Below are positions 16,115 through 24,742 of a stretch of 64,000 nt of DNA, in pieces. Under the pieces are notes generated by a model, which saw nothing but the letters and a program-made list of their open reading frames with translations, did not search any database and had not been told where the DNA came from. The stretch covers positions 248,001 through 312,000 of the forward strand of contig NZ_FOCJ01000001.1 of assembly GCF_900110075.1 (NCBI RefSeq), given 5' to 3'. This DNA comes from Paenibacillus sp. OV219 (GTDB taxonomy: Bacteria; Bacillota; Bacilli; Paenibacillales; Paenibacillaceae). Both the position numbers and the translations under genes were made by a program. Numbering within the stretch: position 1 is the first letter of the stretch; every line of letters starts with the position of its first letter.

Positions 16115-17380
16115 TTAATGGGTCTCCATGCTAGCTGCCGCTTCCTTGCCAGCATCCCCACGCAGCGGCTGCTGTGCGAGTCGCGCTGGACGGTTCAGAA
16201 ACGCATGCACGCTGAACGAAATCGCAGATACAGCCGCTGTTATGACGGCGAGCCATGCGACTGGCGTCAGCTGTCCGATGTCGTACAGATGGCCCATCAA
16301 ATACGGGCCAATGACACGGCCGACGGAGCCAATGCCGCCGGCAAGTCCGAGATAGAACGGCGCATGCTTGCCGCCGCGTTCACTCAGAAATGCTGGAATC
16401 GCTGGAGCGATCAGCATCTCGCCGAGCGTCGTCAGCACCATGCCGGCGATCATGCCTATGAAGCTATGCATACAGAGGATGACGACATAGCCGCTCAAGT
16501 AGAACAAGCTGCTGGCTGTCAGCTGAGCCGTAATCGTAGGTGCGGAGAGCCGCTTGATAAAGTTCGTGACCGGCTGGGCGACGAAGATCATAATCCCGTT
16601 TAGCGTCCACAGGTAGCCGAACATCTGCTTCGGCAGCCCTTCGCTAATAATGAAGGGTGAGACGCCCGTATTCCAGATGCTGTTACCGAGGTTAATGAGC
16701 ATGCCGCCGAGCGCCATAAACAGATAGAGCCGCACGTCGAGCAGAAGCGACCAGCCGCTGGCGTTCTCGGGGGACAGCTTCTTCAGCTTGACGCCGCCTG
16801 CAGATGAGCTAGTTGTACCAACTCGCTGCAGATAGATCAGGAAGAAGAAAGCGAATAGCCCGGAGCTGACGCCGTTCATCGTGAAGCTGAGCGAGTACGA
16901 AATAACGGCAAGAAAGCCGCTGAGCGCCGAACCGATTGCTACCCCGATATTGTTCGCGACGTAGATGACGTTAAACAGCTCTCCGCGCCGGTCGGCAAAC
17001 CGGAAGCCGATGAACGCTTGAATCGCTGGCATTGACGATGAATTGAACAAGCCAATCAGACCCATGGCAGCGATAAAGATAGGCCAGGATTCGCTTAACA
17101 TCGGCAGCAGGAGCAAGAAGATTGCATTCAGCGCCAGTGCACCGATAATGAGGCGTTTCACGCCAACCTTGTGGTAGAGCGATCCGCCCAGCAGCTGTCC
17201 AGCGATGCCGCCGAGCGATTGGACCAGAATGACGAGCCCCGCATCGGACATGCTTCTGCCGAGCTGGTCGAAGACGAACATCGTCACGAGCGGCCACATC
17301 AGCGCGCTGCCGATTGCATTAATGAGGCTCGCGAGCAGGAACACTTGAATTTCTTTCGGATAATGGCTAAAGATGCGCAT
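16115..17380 (-). CDS. Major facilitator superfamily transporter
   Basis: A 421-residue protein with about 12 transmembrane segments. MFS marks include LLGGSLYHKVGVKRLIIGAL in loop 2-3 (G-x-L-x-x-K-x-G-x-K/R pattern) and a hydrophilic loop between helices 6 and 7 (QRVGTTSSSAGGVKLKKLSP). The overall pattern resembles drug/metabolite exporters of the DHA1 or MDR type. It follows an AraC regulator gene on the same strand after about 105 bp, so that regulator is a plausible controller. The substrate is unknown. Confidence 0.88.
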   Translation of the reverse strand: MRIFSHYPKEIQVFLLASLINAIGSALMWPLVTMFVFDQLGRSMSDAGLVILVQSLGGIAGQLLGGSLYHKVGVKRLIIGALALNAIFLLLLPMLSESWPIFIAAMGLIGLFNSSSMPAIQAFIGFRFADRRGELFNVIYVANNIGVAIGSALSGFLAVISYSLSFTMNGVSSGLFAFFFLIYLQRVGTTSSSAGGVKLKKLSPENASGWSLLLDVRLYLFMALGGMLINLGNSIWNTGVSPFIISEGLPKQMFGYLWTLNGIMIFVAQPVTNFIKRLSAPTITAQLTASSLFYLSGYVVILCMHSFIGMIAGMVLTTLGEMLIAPAIPAFLSERGGKHAPFYLGLAGGIGSVGRVIGPYLMGHLYDIGQLTPVAWLAVITAAVSAISFSVHAFLNRPARLAQQPLRGDAGKEAAASMETH

Positions 17381-17485
17381 AGCTAGAGTTCTCCTGTTAC
17401 GTTGTAGAATAAGAGATGCAGGGATCGAAAAGTTAAATAATTAAACATAATGGAATCTATTATACTTGATAAGCGCAAGTCGTGC

Positions 17486-18361
17486 TTAAGTCGTTTTCTT
17501 CCATTGTGACGGTGATACCCCGATATATTTCTTGAATACCGTTGCAAAATGCTGGCTCGTCTTGTAGCCGAGATCCATCGCAACGTCCGTCACATTCGAT
17601 CTCGGCTCGCGAAGAAGCTCGCATGCGCGGTTCATGCGCAGCCGGTCAATGTAGTTCGCAGGCGACTGCCCGTGCAGCGCATGGAAGAGCCGGTAGAAAT
17701 GCGACTCGCTGACGCCTGCTATATCAGCGAGCTCCTTGTTCGCCCAGCGGCGCTCAGGCTCCGCCTCGATGAGGCCCGTTAACGCGAGCATCGCATCGCG
17801 CAGCTCGCTCTGGATCTGGCGTTCCGCTCGCGGATATAGAAGCTGCAGTACAATATCGGCAAGATGATGGCGCACGCGGAATAACGGAGCAGGCAACTCA
17901 TCTGATACCAAGCTGCGCAGCGCTTCGAATTGATCTCGCATGCGGCTGTCAACGTTAATGATGCGCGGCAACTGACGTAGGCATGCCGCAAGCTGCTGGC
18001 GCTCATCATCGCCAAACGACAACCAGCCCGGCTGCTCTGCAGGATCCACGATGATCACCCACCAAATGCTGCACGGCTCGATATAGTTCAGCCGCGCCCG
18101 GTGCCACTCACCGGGGCGGGTATGAAAGCATTGTCCGGTATTGGAAGGATAGATGTGCTCATCGACTTCCCAGGTCACTTTGCCTTTCTCGACGAAGACG
18201 AATTCGTAGCATCGTTCATGGTTATGGTCATAGAGCGGCGAAGCCTCATGAAAGCGATCATAACCAAGCGTGACCAGCTCAGGCAGACTGCTGTAAGCCC
18301 CATTCCCTTCTGCATTCCAGTTATACTCCCAACGATCAGCATGGATTTTACTTTTGGCCAT
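17486..18361 (-). CDS. AraC family transcriptional regulator
   Basis: A 291-residue regulator. The N-terminal half is a cupin-like sensor (YDHNHERCYEFVFVEKGKVTWEV, then TRPGEWHRARL). The C-terminal 100 residues hold two helix-turn-helix motifs (WANKELADIAGVSESHFYRLFHALHGQSPANYIDRLRM and VTDVAMDLGYKTSQHFATVFKKYIGVSPSQW). It is divergent from a PhyH dioxygenase gene (150 bp gap) and upstream of an MFS gene, so it probably controls one or both in response to a small molecule. Confidence 0.9.
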   Translation of the reverse strand: MAKSKIHADRWEYNWNAEGNGAYSSLPELVTLGYDRFHEASPLYDHNHERCYEFVFVEKGKVTWEVDEHIYPSNTGQCFHTRPGEWHRARLNYIEPCSIWWVIIVDPAEQPGWLSFGDDERQQLAACLRQLPRIINVDSRMRDQFEALRSLVSDELPAPLFRVRHHLADIVLQLLYPRAERQIQSELRDAMLALTGLIEAEPERRWANKELADIAGVSESHFYRLFHALHGQSPANYIDRLRMNRACELLREPRSNVTDVAMDLGYKTSQHFATVFKKYIGVSPSQWKKTT

Positions 18362-18511
18362 GAAGGACAGCTCTCCATTCGTGTCTATTCATCTCTTTAT
18401 GTTTCTAATCCTATTTGATAGATATTCGGAAGTCAACGAATACAATGCTGGACTACAATGGGATTGAAGCAGTATTCATATGATTTTTTCGGAAGAGGTG
18501 TCCACTACATT

Positions 18512-19342
18512 ATGGCAGTCATTTCGTATCAAGTAACCGAAGAAGATAAGAAGCAGTTCAATGAGACAGGCTATTGGATCAGCCCGAAGCTGATCGATGA
18601 TGATACAATTGAGCGTCTACGTCACGCGCATGAGCGAGTATGGAGCAAAAAGTACGACGGTTTCGGACTTCCGATGCACCACTTGCATCTGTCCGACAAT
18701 CCGCTCGCGATTCGTAAATTCGATAACGGCTGGTGGATTAACGATGAAGTTCGGGAAGTCGTAACCGACCGCAACCTCGGCCACATGGCTGCTGATCTGC
18801 TTGCCGAAGATGAGATTCGCCTATGGCATGACCAAGTTATCTATAAACCGGGCACGAACGGCCAAGAGACATCTGCAGGAAATGTCGGCTGGCATCAGGA
18901 CTATGGCTATTGGCGCTGCAGCAGCACGCCGAATATGGTGACGGTCTGGATCGCGCTGCAGGATACCGATCTGAATAACGGCGGGATGTTGACGATTCTC
19001 GGTTCCCATAAGTGGGGAGCCGTTGAAGGCAGCGATACCTTCTTCGAGCAGGATATGAGCAAGCTGAAAGCCAAATTCGCAACTCGAGATTGGGTAGAGG
19101 AGCCATGCATCCTGAAAGCGGGGCAAGCTAGCTTCCATCATGCGCTCACTTTCCACGGTTCGGGACCGAACCTCACCGACGAGGCGCGCCTCTCTGTCGT
19201 TGCGCATCTGATGCCGGGCCATACGCATTACCGCGAGGGCAGACAACGTCACGATAACCTGCGTTTCCTTGGTGCTCGCCCTGAGCCAGGCATGCCTTTC
19301 AATAACGATGCTTATTTCCCGAAGCTATATTCAAGAACGTAA
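18512..19342 (+). CDS. Phytanoyl-CoA dioxygenase (PhyH) family protein
   Basis: About 276 residues of an Fe(II)/2-oxoglutarate oxygenase. Metal ligands are His128 and Asp130 (VGWHQDYGYW) and His215 (LTFHGSGPN); Arg226 (DEARLSVVAH) would anchor 2-oxoglutarate. GGMLTILGSHKWG matches the core jelly-roll strand. It differs clearly from the 5.7-kb PhyH protein, so the two are not recent duplicates. The Met followed by AVISYQVTE is taken as the start, because AGAGGTG lies 11 bases upstream; an in-frame ATG at 18458 lacks such a site. It is divergent from the AraC gene, which probably regulates it. Substrate unknown. Confidence 0.87.
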   Translation: MAVISYQVTEEDKKQFNETGYWISPKLIDDDTIERLRHAHERVWSKKYDGFGLPMHHLHLSDNPLAIRKFDNGWWINDEVREVVTDRNLGHMAADLLAEDEIRLWHDQVIYKPGTNGQETSAGNVGWHQDYGYWRCSSTPNMVTVWIALQDTDLNNGGMLTILGSHKWGAVEGSDTFFEQDMSKLKAKFATRDWVEEPCILKAGQASFHHALTFHGSGPNLTDEARLSVVAHLMPGHTHYREGRQRHDNLRFLGARPEPGMPFNNDAYFPKLYSRT

Positions 19343-19358
19343 TGTACTGCAATCACTT

Positions 19359-19399
19359 GAAGAGCCGAGGCGCCCTTAACCAGGGTGCTTCGGCTCTTC
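19359..19399 (+). terminator. Hairpin terminator after the PhyH gene
   Basis: GAAGAGCCGA and GCGCCC (19359-19375) pair with GGGTGC and TTCGGCTCTTC (19383-19399) around TTAACCA. The T-run is weak, but the stem is long and it directly follows the gene. Confidence 0.7.
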
Positions 19400-19454
19400 G
19401 CTATTCCGGGCATCTCTTGACGAGACTGGCACAAAGGACTACAGTTTAATTATA

Positions 19455-19476
19455 TATTTAGCCAAATGTCTAAATA
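19455..19476. promoter_or_regulatory. Candidate SdpR/ArsR-type operator
   Basis: A perfect inverted repeat TATTTAG-N8-CTAAATA lies in an AT-rich stretch immediately before the ribosome site (GGAGGCG, 19481) of the ArsR-type gene. Position and symmetry suit autoregulation by the encoded dimeric repressor. Binding is inferred from layout only. Confidence 0.55.
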
Positions 19477-19493
19477 ATAAGGAGGCGTGGGCC

Positions 19494-19766
19494 TTGAATG
19501 AAGCCTTTAAAGCATTAGCGGACCCAACGCGAAGACATATTTTGCAGATTTTGCGGGACAGGAGCATGACTGCTGGTGAGATTGCCGATCACTTCAATAT
19601 AAGCAAGCCAAGTATCTCCCATCACTTGAACCTGCTTAAGCAAGCCGGCCTGGTGCTTGATGAGCGCAAAGGCCAGTCCATCATCTATTCGCTTCACACG
19701 ACGGTCGTGGAAGATGTGATCGGCTGGATGTTCGGTATTATTAACAATCAGGAGAAGAGGGATTGA
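19494..19766 (+). CDS. sdpR: ArsR-family autorepressor, SdpR-like
   Basis: A 90-residue winged-helix protein: FKALADPTRRHILQILRDRSMTAGEIADHFNISKPSISHHLNLLKQAGLVLDERKGQSIIYSL. It has no Cys metal site, as in SdpR-type regulators. In Bacillus subtilis, SdpR represses sdpRI and is sequestered at the membrane by SdpI when the SdpC toxin is bound. The start is TTG at 19494, six bases behind GGAGGCG; the ATG at 19498 is out of frame. The stop lies 3 bp before sdpI, so the pair is coupled. A palindromic operator candidate lies upstream. Confidence 0.88.
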   Translation: MNEAFKALADPTRRHILQILRDRSMTAGEIADHFNISKPSISHHLNLLKQAGLVLDERKGQSIIYSLHTTVVEDVIGWMFGIINNQEKRD

Positions 19767-19769
19767 ACC

Positions 19770-20408
19770 ATGAAAGGATGGAAAGATATCCTGTATACGG
19801 TTGTCGGTATCTCGCCGGCAGTCGGTGCATTAATCGCGTATCATAAGCTGCCACAGACGGTTGCGACTCATTTTTCGGTGAATAATGAAGTGAACGGCAC
19901 CATGGGCAAAGGCATGTTCGTGCTGGTACTGTTTCTGTTAGGTCTTGTTCCGTTCGTCATGCGCGTCGTAAGAGCGGTTGATCCGAAACGAGAAAACTAT
20001 AACAAGTTTAATACCGCGTTTGAAATCCAAAGACTTGGCGTTACGATTGTGCTGGCTGTTGCCGGCTGGGCGGCGCTTGTTTATAATCTCGGGCACTCGA
20101 TCGACATTCGGTGCATGATTATGATTGCCATTGGCGTGCTGTTCATGGTGATGGGCAACTATTTAACCCAAGTGAAGTCGAATTACACCTTTGTCATCCG
20201 CACACCCTGGACGCTGGCAAGTGAAGAGAATTGGCGCAAAACCCATCGGTTAGGCGGGCCATTCATGATGCTCGGCGGCTTGATTGCGTTCGTCAGTGCC
20301 TTTGTGGAAGGGCGGACGGCAGTGATTATTTTTGTGGGGAGTATCGTAACTACCTCGCTCATTCCGATTGTTTATTCCTATTTGCTGTTCGCTCGAACCA
20401 AAAAATAA
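19770..20408 (+). CDS. sdpI: SdpI-family immunity/signalling membrane protein
   Basis: A 212-residue multi-span membrane protein with the DUF1648 opening (LPQTVATHFSVNNEVNGTMGKG) and the C-terminal SdpI domain containing MGNYLTQVKSNYTFVIRTPWTLASEENWRKTHRLGG. In the known system, SdpI protects against the SdpC cannibalism toxin and recruits SdpR to the membrane. No sdpA, sdpB or sdpC gene is visible here, so this may be an orphan immunity or sensing pair. It lies 3 bp after sdpR and upstream of an MFS exporter. Confidence 0.88.
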   Translation: MKGWKDILYTVVGISPAVGALIAYHKLPQTVATHFSVNNEVNGTMGKGMFVLVLFLLGLVPFVMRVVRAVDPKRENYNKFNTAFEIQRLGVTIVLAVAGWAALVYNLGHSIDIRCMIMIAIGVLFMVMGNYLTQVKSNYTFVIRTPWTLASEENWRKTHRLGGPFMMLGGLIAFVSAFVEGRTAVIIFVGSIVTTSLIPIVYSYLLFARTKK

Positions 20409-20483
20409 ATGGATTTCTAAGTTGGGTTAATATTCCGTTCATATTTCCCCGATATTATGATTAGAGCTAAGGAGGCTACATCA

Positions 20484-22007
20484 TTGAAGCAGAACAACAA
20501 AACATTAATCTTGATCGGACTTATGATCGGCGTTGTTTTCTCAGAGTTGGATGAGACGGTTGTATCCACAGCAATGCCGACGATTCTCCGCGACTTAGGC
20601 GGTCTTGCCCTATATGGCTGGGTCGGCGGCGTCTACATGCTTGCGATGACGTCTTTCATGGCGGTACTTGGCAAGCTGGCGGATTTGTATGGAAGGAAGA
20701 AAATTTACCTTGTTAGCATGGCGCTGTTTATTGGCGGCTCCATCATTAGCGGGCTTGCTCCATCGATGGAAGTGCTGCTAGTCGGCCGTGGTATTCAAGG
20801 GATTGGAGCGGGCGGACTGATGCCGCTTGCGATGGTCATCTTCGGCGATACGTTCCCGGTTGAACAGAGGGCGAAGATTCAAGGGCTATTCGGTGCAGTC
20901 ATGTTCATCCCGCAGCTGCTTGGACCGCTCATTGGCGGCTTCTTCGTAGAGCATATCTCGTGGCACTGGATCTTCCTCGTGAACATTCCGGTCGGCGTCA
21001 TTGCCGCGATTATTCTCTCACTTGGCTTGCAAGAAACGAAGGTGGAGCGGAAGATCACCATCGACTGGGCAGGCGCGATCTTGCTCGTTGCCGCGCTTAT
21101 TAGCTTGCTGCTTACACCGGTGCTGCATCAGACAGAAGGCTACGGCTGGACAGATCCGGTTATTCTTGCCTTGATGGCAGTCGGCGCAGCGCTGCTCGCC
21201 GTGTTCATCTTCGTGGAATCGCGTGCGAAGGAGCCGATTCTGCCGCTTCATCTGTTTAAGAACCGCAATTTCGTCGTGCTCTCGGCACTTATGTTTGTAT
21301 TCATACTTGGCCTAATGGGCGCGTTCGCATCGTTCCCGTTCTTCGCGCAGAACGTGCTCGGTCTCTCGCCTACAGTTGCCGGCTACTTATCGCTGCCGCT
21401 CATGATCGGCGCAATCGGAGCCAGCGTCGTGGCAGGTCGTTTCATGACGAAGGTGCCGTACCGCAATATCTACATCTTGTCATTTATCCTGCCGATAATC
21501 GCGTTTTACTTGCTGACGACTACGAATGCACACACACCAATCATTATGTTTGTGATGTATTTTATAATCCTCGGTCTTGGCTTCGGAACGATGTTCAGCA
21601 ACCAGCTTATCGTGCAGGAATCGGTTGAGAAAGAGCATAACGGTATCGCACAATCGTCGATTACATTGTTCCAATCCATCGGGATGACGATCGGCTTCAG
21701 CGTATTCGGTTCCGTGCTGGCTGCGAATATTACATCTGGCCTCACGAAGTTAGCTACTAAGTTGCCGGATCAGGCTGCAGCAATCGCAGGCATGGCGACC
21801 GGTACGATTCCGAAAGGAACGGATCCATCGCTCGTTGAGCAAGTGAAGGATATTTTCGCAGGTGCTTTCCATAATCTATACTGGATTGCATTCGTCTTGG
21901 TTATAGTGGCATTCTTCATCTGCTTTGGACTGAAGAAAGAAGTGCTTGCAACGACATCGGCTGAAAAAGTGGATGAGGACGGCGAAGGTTCGGTAAAAGC
22001 GGTATGA
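20484..22007 (+). CDS. MFS multidrug exporter, DHA2 (EmrB/QacA) type
   Basis: About 507 residues with 14 predicted transmembrane segments. The opening carries motif D1 (SELDETVVSTAMPTILRDLGG), motif A in KLADLYGRKKIYLVS, and the motif C region in GLFGAVMFIPQLLGPLIGGF. A long loop separates helices 13 and 14. Such proteins expel lipophilic drugs using the proton gradient. The start is TTG at 20484, placed by AAGGAGG 8 bases upstream; the ATG at 20457 has no ribosome site. It follows sdpI in the same direction, and the next gene overlaps it by 4 bp, so it belongs to the sdpRI operon or a suboperon. Confidence 0.9.
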   Translation: MKQNNKTLILIGLMIGVVFSELDETVVSTAMPTILRDLGGLALYGWVGGVYMLAMTSFMAVLGKLADLYGRKKIYLVSMALFIGGSIISGLAPSMEVLLVGRGIQGIGAGGLMPLAMVIFGDTFPVEQRAKIQGLFGAVMFIPQLLGPLIGGFFVEHISWHWIFLVNIPVGVIAAIILSLGLQETKVERKITIDWAGAILLVAALISLLLTPVLHQTEGYGWTDPVILALMAVGAALLAVFIFVESRAKEPILPLHLFKNRNFVVLSALMFVFILGLMGAFASFPFFAQNVLGLSPTVAGYLSLPLMIGAIGASVVAGRFMTKVPYRNIYILSFILPIIAFYLLTTTNAHTPIIMFVMYFIILGLGFGTMFSNQLIVQESVEKEHNGIAQSSITLFQSIGMTIGFSVFGSVLAANITSGLTKLATKLPDQAAAIAGMATGTIPKGTDPSLVEQVKDIFAGAFHNLYWIAFVLVIVAFFICFGLKKEVLATTSAEKVDEDGEGSVKAV

Positions 22008-22462
22008 TAGCTGCTATCGATTTGAACGATGAACCGCAAGTGAGAGAGCTGCTGAATGTGCAGCTTCTCTCCTATAATGTGGAAGCACGGTTGATTGGAT
22101 TCTACGATATTCCGGGCCTGCGTGATACAGTGGACACGCTGCAAGCTTGCGGGGAGCAGTTCTTCGGCTATTGGCAGCAAGATGCATTAGCAGGAGCAGT
22201 ATCCTTCAAGGATGAGAACGGCTGCATCGACATCCACCGGCTTGTCGTGCATCCCGACTTCTTCCGCAGAGGGATTGGCGAGCAGCTTGTGAGCCATGTG
22301 CTGGATACATTCCAGCATCGCGCTGCGAGGTTCATCGTGTCCACTGGAGCTGCTAACTTGCCGGCGATACGGCTGTATACGAAGCTCGGCTTCGTGGAGC
22401 AGCGCAAGGTGGAGGTTGCTCCGGGGTTCTTTATTGCGGAGTTTGAGAAAGCGGTACAATAA
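22004..22462 (+). CDS. GNAT family N-acetyltransferase
   Basis: A 152-residue protein. The acetyl-CoA binding motif A is clear at IHRLVVHPDFFRRGIGEQLVSHVL (R-x-x-G-x-G/A pattern: RRGIG), followed by motif B in AIRLYTKLGFVEQRKVE. It would acetylate an amino group of a small molecule or protein. Its ATG overlaps the TGA of the MFS exporter gene (ATGA), so the two are translationally coupled. Acetylation plus efflux would suit antibiotic or toxin resistance, but the acceptor is unknown. Confidence 0.87.
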   Translation: MIAAIDLNDEPQVRELLNVQLLSYNVEARLIGFYDIPGLRDTVDTLQACGEQFFGYWQQDALAGAVSFKDENGCIDIHRLVVHPDFFRRGIGEQLVSHVLDTFQHRAARFIVSTGAANLPAIRLYTKLGFVEQRKVEVAPGFFIAEFEKAVQ

Positions 22463-22480
22463 GCAAGATATAAACCAGCA

Positions 22481-22512
22481 AAAGGCAAGCTCACTTTGTG
22501 AGCTTGCCTTTA
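22481..22512. terminator. Bidirectional terminator
   Basis: AAAGGCAAGCTCAC (22481-22494) pairs with GTGAGCTTGCCTTT (22498-22511) around a very short loop, with T-rich and A-rich flanks. It separates the convergent GNAT and ydbT genes. Confidence 0.88.
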
Positions 22513-22544
22513 AAGTTAATGGCTACATTTCAATATGCCGAACG

Positions 22545-24019
22545 TTACAGCGAAAGCTTCGTAGGCTGGCTCCCGTTTTTGTACCAGCTCATGATTTCCC
22601 CGGAATCATTCGGCTCAATGCCTCTAATGACATATTCTCTTGTTCTAGAGGGTTCATCAATTTCTACTTCAAGCGTTCGCAAGCCTAATTGACGTTGCAT
22701 GCGATTCTCTGTAACAATCAAAGCTTCTATCGCCTTGCGAAGCACGAATATCGATGTTGTAGTCAAGCCGGCTTTGACTATAACCAATTGATTATTCACA
22801 ATTCCCCACTTGCTTCTGCTCGTAATAAAGGCTCTGTAGAGCATGATAGCTGCAACAAGGAGAACAATGAACCATAGCTCCGGAACGAACATGGAGGCTA
22901 CTGCCATTCCTAGCAGCAGATACCCGAACGGATAAAGCATGCTATAAATAATTGCACGACGCTTTCGTTTTTCACCTTTTGGCTCAGCGATTTGAAACTC
23001 AGGAAGCAATCGATGCAGGATAGGACGTAATTCATTTTTTTGTAAGGATGGAATTAGAATCTTTGTTTTAAAATCTCCGCCATATCCTACACAATCGATC
23101 CAAATCGAGGCGTAACCAAACCATCGGCTAAGCGGCTGCTCTTTGATCCGAACAGACTGGATTTTAGTAACGAGTATTTGAATTTTTCGCTTCTCGAATA
23201 GTCCATAGTTTATCGCTATCGTATTTTCGTGCCGGCTTACATTCCAACCGTGGTACCTGACCATAATGAGTACGACAGAGAGTAACCAGGATAATAGCGC
23301 ACAACCGCCAATGACGGTAATCAAATCCAGTAAAAATTGTCCGATGTTGCTGGAAAATAAGTGCAACAATTCATCGAATGTTTCGAATGTTCCTTCTATT
23401 GTTAAATCCAATTCGTCTGATGTCTGCGACGTGAATTTATTAATATACTGAAGAGCTGTCAAGACGAAAGGGATACCGAGCCAGAACAAATTTGAACTAA
23501 TGGAAAGCATAAAGATACCTTTTATCGAGATGGTGGTTGTGTTTCCTGTTAGCTCCTCTTCACGGATGAGGTTGCTTTTTTGACGAATATACGACGTAAA
23601 CGCCTCATATTTCTTACTGGAAATAACGAGCCTTGCATCCGCATCCTCATTCGAGTCTGATGTTTGAATACTTACTTTCATAATCCCCAGCAACCGATAC
23701 AGCCAGTTTTGGTGGGCATCCAGAGTTGTGATGTTACTAATTGGGATCGATCTCTGTAAGGTACGATACACACCGCTTTTTAAGACAAGTGTACCGTTAA
23801 GCAAAACATAGGTTTCCTTATACCAAGAAATATACGACCAAACGATAACCGTAATCGTCACGAAGCTGCGATTAGATAAACGAAGTTCGATTGTGAGCCG
23901 GTATTTCCTTTGATTTCGTTAATGATGAAGAGCGAGATTGGAATAACGAGGTTTCTTGCAAACTGGTATAGCTTGAGAAGAAGAGCAATGGGATGATGAC
24001 GGTTAATCCGCGTATTCAT
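22545..24019 (-). pseudogene. ydbT: YdbT-like PH-domain membrane protein gene, frameshifted
   Basis: Starting at the ATG at 24019 (overlapping the end of ydbS by 17 bp, as expected for coupled genes), the frame encodes 53 residues (RINRHHPIALLLKLYQF...) and then hits TGA at 23860-23858. The rest of the protein, FVTITVIVWSYISWYKETYV onwards, continues in another frame to 22545 (about 438 residues). Adding one T in the GCTTC run near 23861-23866 restores one frame of about 491-492 codons, close to the length of B. subtilis YdbT. The family has repeated bacterial PH (DUF304) domains with transmembrane pairs, here IPISNITTLDAHQNWLYRLLGIMKVSIQT and later QSVRIKEQPLSRWFGYASI. The partner YdbS is intact. 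In B. subtilis the YdbST pair has been linked to tolerance of an antimicrobial peptide. Confidence 0.78.
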
Positions 24020-24500
24020 TGGAATCACCTATTTTAGCTTTTTGGATGATGAAGTTCCTTATTTTTTCTGCTCGATCATTCGCTAAACCATAGATGCTGT
24101 GTGCTCCTCCAGCTGTAGTTATGACCAATTCAACCAACCCGTAATGCCGCATGATCAGATTCTCTTCGATGTCGACATGCTGAATTCGGTTCATAGGAAT
24201 AAGACTGCTCCTTCTGCCGAGAATACTCCCTTTTCTGATGAGGATTTCGTCTTCGGTCACAGTATAAGAGTATATGCGATATTTGCGCTGTGCTCCCACC
24301 GTTTGAAACCAAATAAACACGAAGAGCAGCGCGAGCATGAGTAATGAAACTACAACGGTGATTTCCCAATATTTAGGGACCCACACGGCGACAATGACAA
24401 TTAGCGAGATACCTATCAGCTCATAGAACCCACAGCGCAATCGCATTCTTAACTTCCAATATTGAATGAGCATTGGATTTAACTGCTGCTCTTTATCCAT
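24003..24500 (-). CDS. ydbS: YdbS-like PH-domain membrane protein
   Basis: A 165-residue protein with two transmembrane helices (about residues 25-64) followed by a bacterial PH domain (DUF304/bPH2). RIYSYTVTEDEILIRKGSILGRRSSLIPMNRIQHVDIEENLIMRHYGLVELVITTAGGAHSI is the typical domain core, with NRIQHVDI marking the conserved loop. It works with YdbT at the cytoplasmic membrane in related bacilli. Its stop overlaps the start of the frameshifted ydbT gene. It is divergent from the sensor kinase gene at 24.7 kb. Confidence 0.85.
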   Translation of the reverse strand: MDKEQQLNPMLIQYWKLRMRLRCGFYELIGISLIVIVAVWVPKYWEITVVVSLLMLALLFVFIWFQTVGAQRKYRIYSYTVTEDEILIRKGSILGRRSSLIPMNRIQHVDIEENLIMRHYGLVELVITTAGGAHSIYGLANDRAEKIRNFIIQKAKIGDSNEYAD

Positions 24501-24666
24501 TTACAAATTTCTCCTTTTTCTTTTAGTATAGCTGATCTGTGTGTCTTTGTAAGTGATAGCTTGTTCTCTTACAGCCATTAGAGGTAGAATAAATAACGAC
24601 ATCAGGAGCACTTACACTAACGCCAAGTTAAGCTGTAATGAAAGCAGTCTTATTCGGTCCGTTCAT

Positions 24667-24711
24667 CTCCTTGTCCGCAGAGCTATTGCTTTGCTGGCAA
24701 GGAGTTTTTTT
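24667..24711 (+). terminator. Leader terminator/attenuator before the kinase gene
   Basis: CTCCTTG (24667-24673) pairs with CAAGGAG (24698-24704), and inside it GCAGAGC pairs with GCTTTGC around TATT, followed at once by seven Ts. It is a textbook intrinsic terminator lying about 30 bp upstream of the likely GTG start of the histidine kinase. The upstream gene runs the other way, so it can only act on the kinase leader. This suggests attenuation control. Confidence 0.65.
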
Positions 24712-24742
24712 ATACGTGCTAATTCGGAAAGGTTGGGTCCAA

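Noticed and set aside
5703-19342. The two PhyH genes as a recent duplication
   Set aside because: They differ in length and in most residues outside the metal and 2-oxoglutarate sites, so they are distant paralogues.
24638-24742. N-terminal extension of the YesM-type kinase from ATG 24638
   Set aside because: It would translate through a perfect terminator and add an unusual hydrophobic segment; the GTG at 24743 has a better ribosome site and gives the normal family start.
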